A stretch of DNA of 64,000 bases. It comes from Polynucleobacter rarus (GTDB lineage Bacteria > Pseudomonadota > Gammaproteobacteria > Burkholderiales > Burkholderiaceae). A program made the position numbers and the translations under genes. The notes beneath the pieces are model-generated. The model was not told the DNA's origin. It saw nothing but the letters and a program-made list of their open reading frames with translations, and searched no databases. Below are positions 19,172-27,230 of this stretch, piece after piece. Every line of letters starts with the position of its first letter. The first letter of the stretch is position 1. The DNA lies in assembly GCF_003072505.1 (NCBI RefSeq), contig NZ_NTGB01000001.1, positions 942,820 through 1,006,819 on the forward strand, given 5' to 3'.

Positions 19172-19627
19172 ATGAATGTAATGGGCATATTAGGTGCTTT
19201 ATTGGGAAATAAATCACAGTCTAATCAAGAAGCTTCGCCGATGTTAATGAATGTCTTAACGGCTTTTTTAAGCAATCCAAATAGTCAAGCAAATACACAA
19301 ACGAATGAACCGAATCTAGTAAACGGCATCGGCACATTAGTCAATATGTTTGAACAATCAGGACTTTCTAGTCACGTTCAATCTTGGGTCGGTACAGGAG
19401 CTAATCAACCGATTGAGGCAAGTGACATTATGAAAGTCTTGGGGAATACCAAAGTTGCAGAACTGGCCCAGCAGTTAGGTGTTAATCCAGAACTGGCCTC
19501 TCAACAAATTGCCCATTTTTTACCAACACTAATCGATTCTTTTACACCCAATGGTGAGCTCCCACAAAATGCGGAACAGCTTAGTTCGATTGCTACACAA
19601 TTACTAGGCTCTTTGAAAAAAGCTTAA
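19172..19627 (+). CDS. YidB-like DUF937 family protein
   Basis: A 151-residue soluble protein of the YidB/DUF937 family. It starts MNVMGILGALLGN, has a Gln/Asn/Ser-rich linker, and ends with the family core (VQSWVGTGANQPI, NPELASQQIAHFLPTLIDSFTPNGELP). The biochemical role is unknown. A good ribosome site (GGGAG) precedes the ATG. An IS3-family element begins 2 nt after the stop codon and its left-end hairpin now serves as the likely terminator. Confidence 0.85.
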   Translation: MNVMGILGALLGNKSQSNQEASPMLMNVLTAFLSNPNSQANTQTNEPNLVNGIGTLVNMFEQSGLSSHVQSWVGTGANQPIEASDIMKVLGNTKVAELAQQLGVNPELASQQIAHFLPTLIDSFTPNGELPQNAEQLSSIATQLLGSLKKA

Positions 19628-19629
19628 AT

Positions 19630-19653
19630 TGAACTGACCCCCAAAAGTTGGAC
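19630..19653 (+). repeat. IS3-family left terminal inverted repeat
   Basis: 24 bp beginning TGAACTGACCCCC and ending AGTTGGAC. It pairs with the right repeat with two mismatches (CC versus AT at positions 12-13). Confidence 0.93.
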
Positions 19654-19683
19654 GAAATGTCTAACTTCTGGGGGTTTAGTTTT
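19638..19683 (+). terminator. Terminator-like hairpin built from the IS left end
   Basis: A 16-bp stem (14 of 16 paired: 19638-19653 with 19659-19674) with loop GAAAT is followed by TTTAGTTTT. Half of the stem is the left inverted repeat itself. It lies directly downstream of the yidB-like stop and just before the orfA ATG, so it can end yidB transcription and shield the transposase from read-through. Confidence 0.75.
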
Positions 19684-19752
19684 ATGTCAAAGTATTCATC
19701 TGAGTTTAAATTAAAGATTGTTCTGTAATATTTAGAAGGAAAAGTTGGTTAT

Positions 19753-20208
19753 ATGACTTTAACTCAACTATATGGCGTTAATCCTCGCTATATAGCCAAC
19801 TGGGTCAAGCTATATGAACTGCATGGAACGGAAAGTCTAGCCAAGCGTCATACCAATTACAGTGTTGAATTTAAGTTGAATGTTCTTAAAAAGCATTTTG
19901 AAAACTCTTGGTCTAACCAAGAAACTTCTGCTTACTTTAATATACCGTCACCTAGCTTGATAGGAGTTTGGCTACGGCTTTACAATCAAGGTGGTGAAAC
20001 GACTCTAGAGCCTAAGCCGAAAGGACGACGACCTGTGAAACGAACCTCTAAGGATATCCAAACTCTTCTCAAGAAGCCGATTAATGAACTCTCCCATGAA
20101 GAGTTACTACAAAGAGTTCATTACGTGGAAGCGGAGAATGCTTATCTAAAAAAGCTAGAAGCCTTAGCTCAGCAAAAGGCCTTGGCAAACAAGACCAAGT
20201 CCAAGTAA
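19753..20208 (+). CDS. IS3-family OrfA (helix-turn-helix), N-terminally cut by a nonsense codon
   Basis: DNA-binding half of the IS150-type transposase. Two HTH modules are seen (MTLTQLYGVNPRYIANWVKLYE and FNIPSPSLIGVWLRLYNQGG) and a leucine-zipper-like end follows. The natural start appears to be ATG 19684 (MSKYSSEFKLKIVL), but an in-frame TAA at 19726-19728 interrupts it after 14 codons; the coding frame resumes as YLEGKVGY. Only re-initiation at ATG 19753 would give a product (151 residues), lacking the first helix. An A6G heptamer near the 3' end would shift ribosomes by -1 into orfB. Confidence 0.85.
   Translation: MTLTQLYGVNPRYIANWVKLYELHGTESLAKRHTNYSVEFKLNVLKKHFENSWSNQETSAYFNIPSPSLIGVWLRLYNQGGETTLEPKPKGRRPVKRTSKDIQTLLKKPINELSHEELLQRVHYVEAENAYLKKLEALAQQKALANKTKSK
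20148..20154 (+). promoter_or_regulatory. Programmed -1 frameshift site (A AAA AAG)
   Basis: The heptamer AAAAAAG sits in the orfA frame exactly as A AAA AAG, the standard IS3-family slippery site. The -1 frame is open from here into orfB. A small stem (GCCTT 20161-20165 with AAGGC 20176-20180) starts 7 nt downstream and may stimulate slipping. Confidence 0.8.
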
Positions 20209-20243
20209 TTACTGAGTTAAGGCAAGATTATCCATTAACGATC

Positions 20244-21047
20244 TTGTTAGATGTCTCACACTTGCCTAGGAGTGTTTATTACTACTGGCTGAAAGCCAGT
20301 AGTAAGCCCGAGCCTTATCAAACTACGAAGCAGCAGATTAGAGCTATCTTCGATAAACACAAGGGTAGGTATGGATACCGACGCGTACAGGAAGAACTAG
20401 GTCATCAGAACTGCTACTTAAACCCTAAGACAGTACAAAAATTAATGGTACAGATGGGCCTCAAATCCCTAGTTCGGCCGAAGCGTTATCAATCTTATAA
20501 AGGAACAGTGGGAAAAGCAGCTCCGAACCTTCTCAATCGTAACTTTGAAGCCAACAAGCCCCATCAAAAGTGGGTCACGGATGTCACCGAGTTCAATATT
20601 AAAGGTGAGAAGGTATACCTCTCACCCATCCTCGACCTTTATAACCGAGAGATTATCTCCTATGAGATCGCACAGCGACCCAATATAAGTATGGTGATGA
20701 ACATGCTCAACCAAGCAATAAGGGAACTTAAACCTGAAGAAAAACCCATCATCCACTCGGATCAAGGGTGGCAATACCAAATGCGTCATTATCAAAGAGA
20801 ACTTGCGAATAACGGTATCACACAAAGCATGTCGAGAAAGGGTAACTGCCTGGATAACGCGGTTATGGAAAACTGGTTTGGCATTATGAAGACAGAGTTT
20901 TACTACCAAGAGAAGTTTGAAAATGTTGATTTATTTAAGAAAGGATTAAAAGAATATATCCACTATTACAATCATGATCGAATCAAGCAAAAATTAAAGG
21001 GATTGAGTCCGGTTAATTACCGAAATCAATCCCTTCTGCTATCCTAA
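20244..21047 (+). CDS. IS3-family OrfB (DDE integrase core)
   Basis: Catalytic half of the transposase: an HTH_21-like region (GRYGYRRVQEELGH) and an rve integrase domain. The DDE residues are in WVTDVTEF, IHSDQGWQYQ and DNAVMENWFGIMK. The frame is open upstream to about 20151 with family-like residues (QVITELRQDYPLTILLDV), so the natural product is an OrfAB fusion made by -1 frameshifting; the TTG at 20244 is only the first possible internal start. No internal stop was seen in orfB. Confidence 0.9.
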   Translation: MLDVSHLPRSVYYYWLKASSKPEPYQTTKQQIRAIFDKHKGRYGYRRVQEELGHQNCYLNPKTVQKLMVQMGLKSLVRPKRYQSYKGTVGKAAPNLLNRNFEANKPHQKWVTDVTEFNIKGEKVYLSPILDLYNREIISYEIAQRPNISMVMNMLNQAIRELKPEEKPIIHSDQGWQYQMRHYQRELANNGITQSMSRKGNCLDNAVMENWFGIMKTEFYYQEKFENVDLFKKGLKEYIHYYNHDRIKQKLKGLSPVNYRNQSLLLS

Positions 21048-21054
21048 TTAAACT

Positions 21055-21078
21055 GTCCAACTTTTATGGGTCAGTTCA
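21055..21078 (-). repeat. IS3-family right terminal inverted repeat
   Basis: Reverse complement begins TGAACTGACCCAT and ends AGTTGGAC; it matches the left repeat at 22 of 24 positions. The AAT duplicate of the target follows at 21079-21081. Confidence 0.93.
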
Positions 21079-21174
21079 AATGAGGCTTTTTGGCTTCTGA
21101 GCGTGGCGCAGGTCTAGTTAATCTAGTCAAAATAGAAGGTAAAGAGTTGAATCTTTACCTTCCTTAATCTGTAT

Positions 21175-21525
21175 TTAGCTAATTTCGTGCAATGGATTAT
21201 CAGAAGGAGCTCCAAATTGATTTATTTTGGGATCGCCTTTTTTGATTAACCAATATAAAAGAATCAGATTGAGTAGGGGAATCATTTTTAAAAGGATCCA
21301 CCAGCCTGACTTATCGATATCATGCAACCGACGCACCTCCACCGTTATATGTGGCACCATCAAGACCAAACCAACCACTGCCGCGACATTTTGGCCCAAA
21401 ATCTCAGCGGCCAGAACCGCTAAAATCGTAAACAAGAAGAACCACCAATACTCGGAGCGGCCAGCGCGGCCTTCGAATTGTAAATACTTGTTAAAACAGG
21501 TTTTAATCGCATCTTGAAATTGCAT
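21175..21525 (-). CDS. DUF805 family inner-membrane protein
   Basis: 116 residues from ATG 21525, chosen because AAAGG lies about 7 nt upstream and the family begins with a short F.DAIKTCFNKY segment. The DUF805 signature FEGRAGRSEYWWFFLF is followed by hydrophobic helices and VRRLHDIDKSGWW. Members are small membrane proteins of unknown role (E. coli YhaH-like). It stands alone behind the IS element. Confidence 0.88.
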   Translation of the reverse strand: MQFQDAIKTCFNKYLQFEGRAGRSEYWWFFLFTILAVLAAEILGQNVAAVVGLVLMVPHITVEVRRLHDIDKSGWWILLKMIPLLNLILLYWLIKKGDPKINQFGAPSDNPLHEIS

Positions 21526-21629
21526 AGCAGACCTTTTTTTAAGAAATGATATATACACATTACTGAATATACGACTTTTTTTAGAGTTTTCAGTATAAGA
21601 TTAATGAATTAAATTTTAAGGAATAGATT

Positions 21630-22007
21630 ATGACTTTAGGGCTTTGGAGTATTTTTGTTGCAGGAATATTACCTTATTTTGCAACAGCTTTTGCTAAATG
21701 GGGCTTTGAAAACTACGATAACAATAACCCAAGACAATGGTTAGCCAATCAAACTGGCTTTAGAGCACGTGCCAATGCAGCACAAGCAAACTGTTTTGAG
21801 TCCTTTCCGTTTTTTGCAGCGGCTGTTTTGGTCGCAACTTATACCAAGGCACCTCAGGTAGATATTAATCTACTCGCAATTACTTATCTCTTAGCAAGAA
21901 TTTCTTTCGTTGCTTGTTATTTATTAGATAAAGCGACTTTGAGAAGTGTGTGCTGGTCAGTTGGGATTTTAGCGATTACTGGCTTATTTGTTATCTCAGC
22001 CATTTAG
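21630..22007 (+). CDS. MAPEG family membrane protein
   Basis: 125 residues, four hydrophobic helices. The MAPEG motif is visible as RARANAAQANCFESFPFF. Eukaryotic members are glutathione transferases or peroxidases; bacterial members are mostly uncharacterised. It is divergent from DUF805 and followed by two tandem hairpins. Confidence 0.87.
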   Translation: MTLGLWSIFVAGILPYFATAFAKWGFENYDNNNPRQWLANQTGFRARANAAQANCFESFPFFAAAVLVATYTKAPQVDINLLAITYLLARISFVACYLLDKATLRSVCWSVGILAITGLFVISAI

Positions 22008-22016
22008 TAACACGAT

Positions 22017-22064
22017 TGGTACTTTGCGTACCAGTTAAACCCCTCCTTGCTCACGCAAGGAGGG
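22017..22064. terminator. Tandem hairpins between convergent MAPEG and BKACE genes
   Basis: The first hairpin is TGGTAC/GTACCA (22017-22022 with 22028-22033). The second is a perfect 10-bp GC-rich stem CCCTCCTTGC/GCAAGGAGGG (22041-22050 with 22055-22064) with a 4-nt loop. Neither has a long T run, so intrinsic termination is likely but not textbook; the symmetry would serve both strands. Confidence 0.6.
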
Positions 22065-22074
22065 ATTCGTTGGT

Positions 22075-23010
22075 TTAGAAATTGACGTTATTGCCACCTT
22101 TAAGCTGAAGCATTGCACGGGCTTCATCAGGTGTAGCGACTTCTAGATTCAATGCATGAACGATGCCAACAATACGTTTAACTTGATCAGCATTCGATTT
22201 AGAAAGCTGACCTGGACCATCCCATAATGAATCCTCTAAGCCGACACGGACGTTACCACCCATTGCTAAAGACATACTAGCAATCGGCATTTGGCTTCTA
22301 CCAGCGCCGAGAACTGACCAATAGTATTGGTCACCAAAAAGTCGATCAGCAGTACGTTTCATCATTTGAACGTCTTCCGGGTGGGTACCAATACCGCCCA
22401 AAATACCGAAAACAGATTGGATTAGTAGAGGTGCTTTAATCAGTCCACGGTCCAAGAAGTGAGCCAATGTATAAAGGTGACCAATGTCATAGCACTCCAC
22501 TTCAAAACGCGTATTGTTTTCAGCGCAGGATTCTAAAATGTAACGAATATCCTTGAACGTATTTTTAAAAATACGGTCTTCAGAACCTTCAAGATATGGT
22601 ACTTCCCAGTCATACTGGTATTCTCTCTTACGCTTCAACATTGGATACAAGCCAAAATTCATCGAACCCATATTGAGTGAAGCGACTTCTGGCTTCAAAG
22701 TCAAATGAGGTCTTAAGCGTTCTTCAACTGACATCGCAGGTGATCCGCCAGAAGTAATATTAATCACCACATTCGAACGTGCTTTGATGTTCGGTAAAAA
22801 CTCCATGAAAGCTTCTACTGTTTGAACTGGTTGACCGGTCACTGGGTGACGTGCGTGCAAGTGCACAATGGATGCACCAGCTTCAGCTGCTTCAACTGCC
22901 GCATCTTCAATTTCTTTTGGTGTTTTTGGTAAGTAGGGTGACATACTAGGTGTATGAATGGCACCTGTAACGGCGCAGGTGACGATTACTTTATTTTGTG
23001 GAGCTGTCAT
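22075..23010 (-). CDS. BKACE family beta-keto acid cleavage enzyme
   Basis: Member of the 3-keto-5-aminohexanoate cleavage enzyme (Kce/DUF849) family, which condenses a beta-keto acid with acetyl-CoA to give a new CoA ester and acetoacetate. Zn-ligand and active-site segments HLHARHP, NITSGGSP and ECYDIGHL are present. The length of 311 residues is normal. The substrate differs among BKACE subfamilies and is not readable here. It is divergent from a cyclase-family gene across a 362-bp AT-rich region. Confidence 0.9.
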   Translation of the reverse strand: MTAPQNKVIVTCAVTGAIHTPSMSPYLPKTPKEIEDAAVEAAEAGASIVHLHARHPVTGQPVQTVEAFMEFLPNIKARSNVVINITSGGSPAMSVEERLRPHLTLKPEVASLNMGSMNFGLYPMLKRKREYQYDWEVPYLEGSEDRIFKNTFKDIRYILESCAENNTRFEVECYDIGHLYTLAHFLDRGLIKAPLLIQSVFGILGGIGTHPEDVQMMKRTADRLFGDQYYWSVLGAGRSQMPIASMSLAMGGNVRVGLEDSLWDGPGQLSKSNADQVKRIVGIVHALNLEVATPDEARAMLQLKGGNNVNF

Positions 23011-23372
23011 AAGTTTTCTTTCTTTTTTAATAAATCTTTTTTACGATAAAGGGAATGCTTTTTGAAGCCTGCTTAGTGAGGCTTCTTAGAAAATAGCATG
23101 TCTCCTCCATCCGCAATTTTCTAATTTAAGTAATATTTTATGTTCTTAATTAAGAATTACTTTTAGTGCTTCTATTTTTTAATCAAATGATTAAAAATAA
23201 AATAGGTACTTACCCTAGATAAAAAAATTGGGGTGATTCAATGAAGCTAATTGGTGAATCAAAAAAATATTTAAAACAAATTTCGATTTATACTAATTTG
23301 AAATTTTTAGCTGTAAAACCTTTGAACAATAAAAATTCAATTTAATTATAAAAACTCACTTAGGAGATTAAT
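23011..23372. other. Divergent intergenic region with hairpin and 14-bp palindrome
   Basis: No gene seen in 362 bp. It holds a hairpin GAAGCCT/AGGCTTC (23064-23070 with 23079-23085), which would lie in the BKACE leader, and a perfect palindrome TTCTTAATTAAGAA (23143-23156) that could be an operator. The rest is AT-rich promoter-like sequence; a GGAG ribosome site precedes the cyclase start. No known riboswitch was recognised. Confidence 0.5.
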
Positions 23373-24377
23373 ATGACGCAAAAAGCTACTGCACCAGGAA
23401 TGAAAGCTGTCCCAGCGAATGATATTCCAAGAAACATGACTAAAGCTGATATTGAAGCAATGGCAAAAGAGGTTTGTAATTGGGGTAAGTGGGGACCTGA
23501 CGACGAAATTGGTACTTTGAACTATGTTGGTCCAGAGCAATTAATCGAAGCAGCTAAACTCGTTAAAAAAGGCAAAGCGATATCATTAGGCCTTAATTTC
23601 GATATGTTTGGACCACAAACTACAGGTTGGGGTAACCGTTTTAATCCAATCCACACTATGCTTGCTACTGGTACAGATGCTATTGCTGGTAATCAGGATC
23701 ATATGGGTTTGAGATATGCGGATGATATGGTTTCTATGCCATTGCAGTGTGGTACACAATGGGATGCTTTAGGTCATATTTTCTATGGCGATAAGATGTG
23801 GAACGGTTATGACGCAGCGTTGGTTGATTCCACCGGCGCAAAGAAGAACGGTATTGAAAAAACCAGAGATAAGATGATTGGTCGCGGTGTTCTGTTAGAT
23901 ATCGCTCGTTTCAAAGGTGGCGATTTTTTAGCGGATGGTTACGGAATTAGTAATCAAGATTTAGACGATTGTGCTAAGGCACAAGGTGTTGAAATCAAAC
24001 AGGGTGACTTTGTGATTGTTCGTACTGGCATGATGGAAGAGCGTTTAGCTAGAAAAGACTGGGATTCATACGCTGCTGGAGATGCACCTGGTTTACGTTT
24101 TGAAACTTGTCGCTGGATTCAAGAAAACAAAATTGCGGCAATTTGTTTGGACACTTGGGGTTGTGAAGTTCGTCCGAACGAAGTCCAAGGTGTTAGCCAA
24201 CCATGGCATTGGATTGTTATTCCCATGATGGGAATGACGATGGGCGAAATCTTTAATTTAAAAGAATTAGCTGATGATTGTGCACAGGATAAGGTTTATG
24301 AATTCTTATTTACTGCACCTCCATTACCAATTACTGGCGGAGTTGGTTCACCAATTAACCCAGTTGTTTTGAAGTAA
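23373..24377 (+). CDS. Cyclase-family (kynurenine-formamidase-like) metal hydrolase
   Basis: 334 residues of the Cyclase superfamily. The signature region reads QCGTQWDALGH, a variant of HxGTHxDxPxH in which the first two His positions are Cys and Gln, while the Asp and last His remain; this variant occurs in a known longer subfamily. Later motifs GRGVLLDIARFKG and GDFVIVRTGMMEE are family-like. The reaction is probably hydrolysis of an amide, lactone or cyclic compound, substrate unknown. It is divergent from BKACE and may share its pathway. Confidence 0.85.
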   Translation: MTQKATAPGMKAVPANDIPRNMTKADIEAMAKEVCNWGKWGPDDEIGTLNYVGPEQLIEAAKLVKKGKAISLGLNFDMFGPQTTGWGNRFNPIHTMLATGTDAIAGNQDHMGLRYADDMVSMPLQCGTQWDALGHIFYGDKMWNGYDAALVDSTGAKKNGIEKTRDKMIGRGVLLDIARFKGGDFLADGYGISNQDLDDCAKAQGVEIKQGDFVIVRTGMMEERLARKDWDSYAAGDAPGLRFETCRWIQENKIAAICLDTWGCEVRPNEVQGVSQPWHWIVIPMMGMTMGEIFNLKELADDCAQDKVYEFLFTAPPLPITGGVGSPINPVVLK

Positions 24378-24494
24378 TTGATTGAATGTTGACCCACAAG
24401 CATTGTTGTGGTTTGAGCGATACGTAAAAGTTGAACTTTGAAATATTTATCAATTTAAAATTGAGATATCTAATAAATTCAAATTGAGCGTATC

Positions 24495-25088
24495 GTGAAA
24501 AAACTTTTACATATCGGTTGTGGGCCAAAAACCATTCTTCAAATTAAGGGATTTAATCCCTCTGATTGGCAAGAGATACGTTTTGATATTGATCCATCTG
24601 TAAAACCAGATGTAATTGGAACCTTAACGGACATGTCGGCATTAGAATCTGATTCTGTTGATGCCGTCTTTTCCTCGCACAATATTGAACACTTGTATCC
24701 TCATGAAGTGCCCTTGGCTTTAAAAGAAATTTTTCGAGTCTTAAAGCCTAGTGGGTTTTTACTATTGACTTGTCCTGATATTCAAACTGTTTGTGAAATG
24801 GTCGCCAATGATCATTTAATTGAACCACTTTATAACTCTGCTGCTGGACCTATTTCAGCTATCGATATTTTGTATGGGCATAGAAGATTTATTGCGCAAG
24901 GCAATCATTTTATGGCGCATCGTTGTGGCTTTACTTTTAAGGTGTTGACTAGCTCCATTATCGCAGAGGGCTTTAAAACAATCATAGGTAGAAGAGATCA
25001 AAAGAACTATGCACTATGGGTTATGGCATTTAAAACCGAAAACAATCAGTTAGATAAAGATGCTCTTGCATTGCAATACTTTAGCTAA
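24495..25088 (+). CDS. Class I SAM-dependent methyltransferase-like protein
   Basis: 197 residues starting at GTG 24495. The SAM-binding motif HIGCGP near the N-terminus and the segment VDAVFSSHNIEHLYPHEV followed by EIFRVLKPSGFLLLTCPD fit a Methyltransf_11-type fold. The acceptor is unknown. It sits between the cyclase and aldehyde dehydrogenase genes, with gaps of 117 and 45 nt, so co-transcription is possible. Confidence 0.82.
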   Translation: MKKLLHIGCGPKTILQIKGFNPSDWQEIRFDIDPSVKPDVIGTLTDMSALESDSVDAVFSSHNIEHLYPHEVPLALKEIFRVLKPSGFLLLTCPDIQTVCEMVANDHLIEPLYNSAAGPISAIDILYGHRRFIAQGNHFMAHRCGFTFKVLTSSIIAEGFKTIIGRRDQKNYALWVMAFKTENNQLDKDALALQYFS

Positions 25089-25133
25089 CTCATTTCCTCA
25101 ACCGAAGTAAATTAATCTTCAGGAATAAACACA

Positions 25134-26567
25134 ATGAATTACGTAGACACAAAACTCTATATTAATGGTCAATGGTGTGATGCCAGCGATGGTAAAACAT
25201 TACCGGTAGTTAACCCAGCAACGGGTCTTGAAATCGGTCGAGTTGCACACGCTACGATTGCTGACTTGGATCGTGCTTTGGCTTCCTCCCAAGCAGGATT
25301 TGAATTATGGAAAAAAGTTCCTGCCACAGAGCGTGGCAGAATCATGCGCATAGCAGCGAATAACTTACGCGAAAGAGCGACTCAAATTGGTACACTCATG
25401 ACGCTTGAGCAAGGTAAGCCATTAGCAGAGGCAAAAGGCGAAATTATGATGGCCGCTGAGGTTACTGAATGGTTTGCCGAAGAAGGTCGTCGAGTCTACG
25501 GCAGGGTGGTACCGCCGCGTGACTTTAGCGTTAATCAAAGTGTTGTTAAGCAACCTGTTGGACCAGTTGCAGCTTTTACACCTTGGAACTTTCCGATTAA
25601 TCAAGTTGTGCGTAAACTTTCAGCGGCCCTGGCTACTGGCTGTTCAATAATTGTGAAAGCTCCAGAAGAAACACCAGCATCACCAGCCGGTTTAATTCAG
25701 GCATTCTTAGATGCTGGCGTGCCAGCCGGCGTCATTAATTTAGTCTATGGTAACCCAGCGCAAATTTCTGATTATTTAATTCCGCACCCGATTATTCGTA
25801 AAATTACTTTTACTGGTTCAACCGCAGTTGGAAAACAACTAGCAGCCATGGCTGGTTTGCATATGAAGCGCGCTACGATGGAGTTAGGTGGTCATGCTCC
25901 AGTGATTATTGCGCAGGACGCAGATGTCGAATTAGCAGCAAAAGCAATCTCAGGTGCAAAATTCCGTAATGCGGGTCAAGTTTGTATTTCCCCAACCCGT
26001 TTCTTAGTTCATCAAGATCTTGAGGCGGCATTTGTTAAGGCCTTAGTTGGCCAAATCAATACGATTAAGGTCGGTGATGGTCTTGCGGACGGTACATCTA
26101 TGGGACCTTTAGCTAACACCAGACGATTGAATGCAATTACCCAATTTGTTGAAGATGCTGTCCAAACAGGCGCTAAAATCGCCACTGGTGGTCAACGTAT
26201 TGGTGATGTAGGAAACTTTTTTGCGCCTACGGTTTTAACTAATATTCAACCACAATCTAGGGTATTTAATGAAGAGCCATTTGGGCCGATTGCCGCCGTA
26301 AAAACATTTACGAATTTAGATGAGGCAATTACTGAAGCAAATCGTCTAGCCTATGGCTTGGCTGGTTATGCTTTTACTTCATCCTTGAAAAATGCGCATC
26401 AAATTACGCAAGATCTCCAAGTTGGTATGGTTTGGGTTAACCAACCCCCAATGGCTTGGCCGGAAATGCACTTTGGTGGCATCAACGATTCTGGATATGG
26501 TTCTGAAGGTGGTATTGAAGGTTTGGAAGCTTACTTAAACTTAAAATCTATCTCCATTAAACAGTAA
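25134..26567 (+). CDS. NAD(P)-dependent aldehyde dehydrogenase (succinate/glutarate-semialdehyde type)
   Basis: 477-residue ALDH. Motifs are [14 protein letters not shown], the cofactor loop FTGSTAVGK, the catalytic Glu in MELGGHAP and the catalytic Cys in GQVCISPTR. The overall pattern is closest to the GabD/semialdehyde branch, but the precise substrate is uncertain. AGGA precedes the ATG. A hairpin region lies downstream. Confidence 0.9.
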   Translation: MNYVDTKLYINGQWCDASDGKTLPVVNPATGLEIGRVAHATIADLDRALASSQAGFELWKKVPATERGRIMRIAANNLRERATQIGTLMTLEQGKPLAEAKGEIMMAAEVTEWFAEEGRRVYGRVVPPRDFSVNQSVVKQPVGPVAAFTPWNFPINQVVRKLSAALATGCSIIVKAPEETPASPAGLIQAFLDAGVPAGVINLVYGNPAQISDYLIPHPIIRKITFTGSTAVGKQLAAMAGLHMKRATMELGGHAPVIIAQDADVELAAKAISGAKFRNAGQVCISPTRFLVHQDLEAAFVKALVGQINTIKVGDGLADGTSMGPLANTRRLNAITQFVEDAVQTGAKIATGGQRIGDVGNFFAPTVLTNIQPQSRVFNEEPFGPIAAVKTFTNLDEAITEANRLAYGLAGYAFTSSLKNAHQITQDLQVGMVWVNQPPMAWPEMHFGGINDSGYGSEGGIEGLEAYLNLKSISIKQ

Positions 26568-26573
26568 CAGTTT

Positions 26574-26617
26574 AGGACCTTAAAGTTGTTTCTTTAAGAT
26601 TATTGCTTTGGGGTCCT
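26574..26617 (+). terminator. Possible terminator after the aldehyde dehydrogenase
   Basis: An inner stem CTTAAAG/CTTTAAG (26579-26585 with 26592-26598) lies within outer arms AGGACC/GGTCCT (26574-26579 with 26612-26617); the two share one base. A GGTTTTT tract follows at 26624-26630. The fold is imperfect, so this is only a candidate. Confidence 0.4.
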
Positions 26618-26696
26618 TCCTTAGGTTTTTAAATGAAAAATAGCGATTTCATAACGAATTGTTAAAATTGTTAAAAAAATCATTACGAGGTGTATT

Positions 26697-27230
26697 TTGT
26701 TGAATCAATCTAAAAAGATAGTGCAAGCTTTTTTAAGTGGTCTTTCCTTATTCTTCATCTCCAGCCCTGCTTTTGCGATGGCGGAAGGAATGGAAGAGGC
26801 GATTGCTGACAAAATGGTGTGGTTGATCATTATTGTGATGCCTATTGCATTTATCTATGGGTATTGGAAAATTCATATTCTGCCTGAAAAATATGCCGAA
26901 AAAGTGCACCATCCGCATCTTAAAACGATTAAAGTTTTATGTTTTCTATCGATTCTTTTTGGTGGTCTCTTTTGGCCACTGGCCTGGTTGCTAGCGTATT
27001 CGAAACCCGTCTTATATAAGATGGCTTACGGCACAGATAAATCCGATGAATACTTTAAAGAGCATGCAGTGGAACATGCAGGTGTGCCTGTGGATTTAGC
27101 AATGGTCAATGATGAAATTATGCAATTAGAAGAAAAACTTGCAGGACTGAACCAAAAGCGTGACTTAATCAAACAGATTCGTTCTGCTAATCAATCCTTG
27201 AATTTAGCAAAGGCTGAACATCATGCTTGA
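26697..27230 (+). CDS. DUF3302 family inner-membrane protein (YibI-like)
   Basis: 177 residues. A signal-like first helix ends at SSPAFA, followed by two TM helices (about 42-60, 80-103) with the family patterns LPEKYAEKVHHPH and FGGLFWPLAWLLAYSKP, and a C-terminal coiled coil (about 140-172). The start is TTG 26697 behind GAGG (or TTG 26700). In E. coli yibI lies beside yibH, an HlyD-type protein; the same order is seen here. It overlaps the HlyD gene by 8 nt. The role in export is unknown. Confidence 0.85.
   Translation: MLNQSKKIVQAFLSGLSLFFISSPAFAMAEGMEEAIADKMVWLIIIVMPIAFIYGYWKIHILPEKYAEKVHHPHLKTIKVLCFLSILFGGLFWPLAWLLAYSKPVLYKMAYGTDKSDEYFKEHAVEHAGVPVDLAMVNDEIMQLEEKLAGLNQKRDLIKQIRSANQSLNLAKAEHHA

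Larger units (their letters stand above)
19630..21078 (+). mobile_element. IS3-family (IS150-type) insertion sequence, 1449 bp
   Basis: A complete-looking element: 24-bp terminal inverted repeats starting TGAACTGACCC match at 22 of 24 positions, and a 3-bp direct repeat AAT flanks it (19627-19629 and 21079-21081). Inside are orfA and orfB in the -1 relation, with an A AAA AAG slippery heptamer, the IS3 signature. The first A of the target duplication is the last base of the yidB-like stop codon, so that gene was not broken. OrfA carries a nonsense codon, so activity is doubtful. Confidence 0.93.

Noticed and set aside
23064..23085. Terminator-like hairpin in the BKACE leader
   Set aside because: The 7-bp stem has no following T run on the minus strand, so I report it only as a hairpin in the intergenic region.
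24415..24496. CGATACG...CGTATCG inverted repeat before the methyltransferase gene
   Set aside because: Seven-base arms about 65 bp apart in AT-rich DNA are not distinguishable from chance.
22075..26567. Lysine-fermentation pathway from BKACE, aldehyde dehydrogenase and the distant gcdH
   Set aside because: BKACE substrates vary, other pathway genes are absent and gcdH is 27 kb away, so a joint pathway is not supported.
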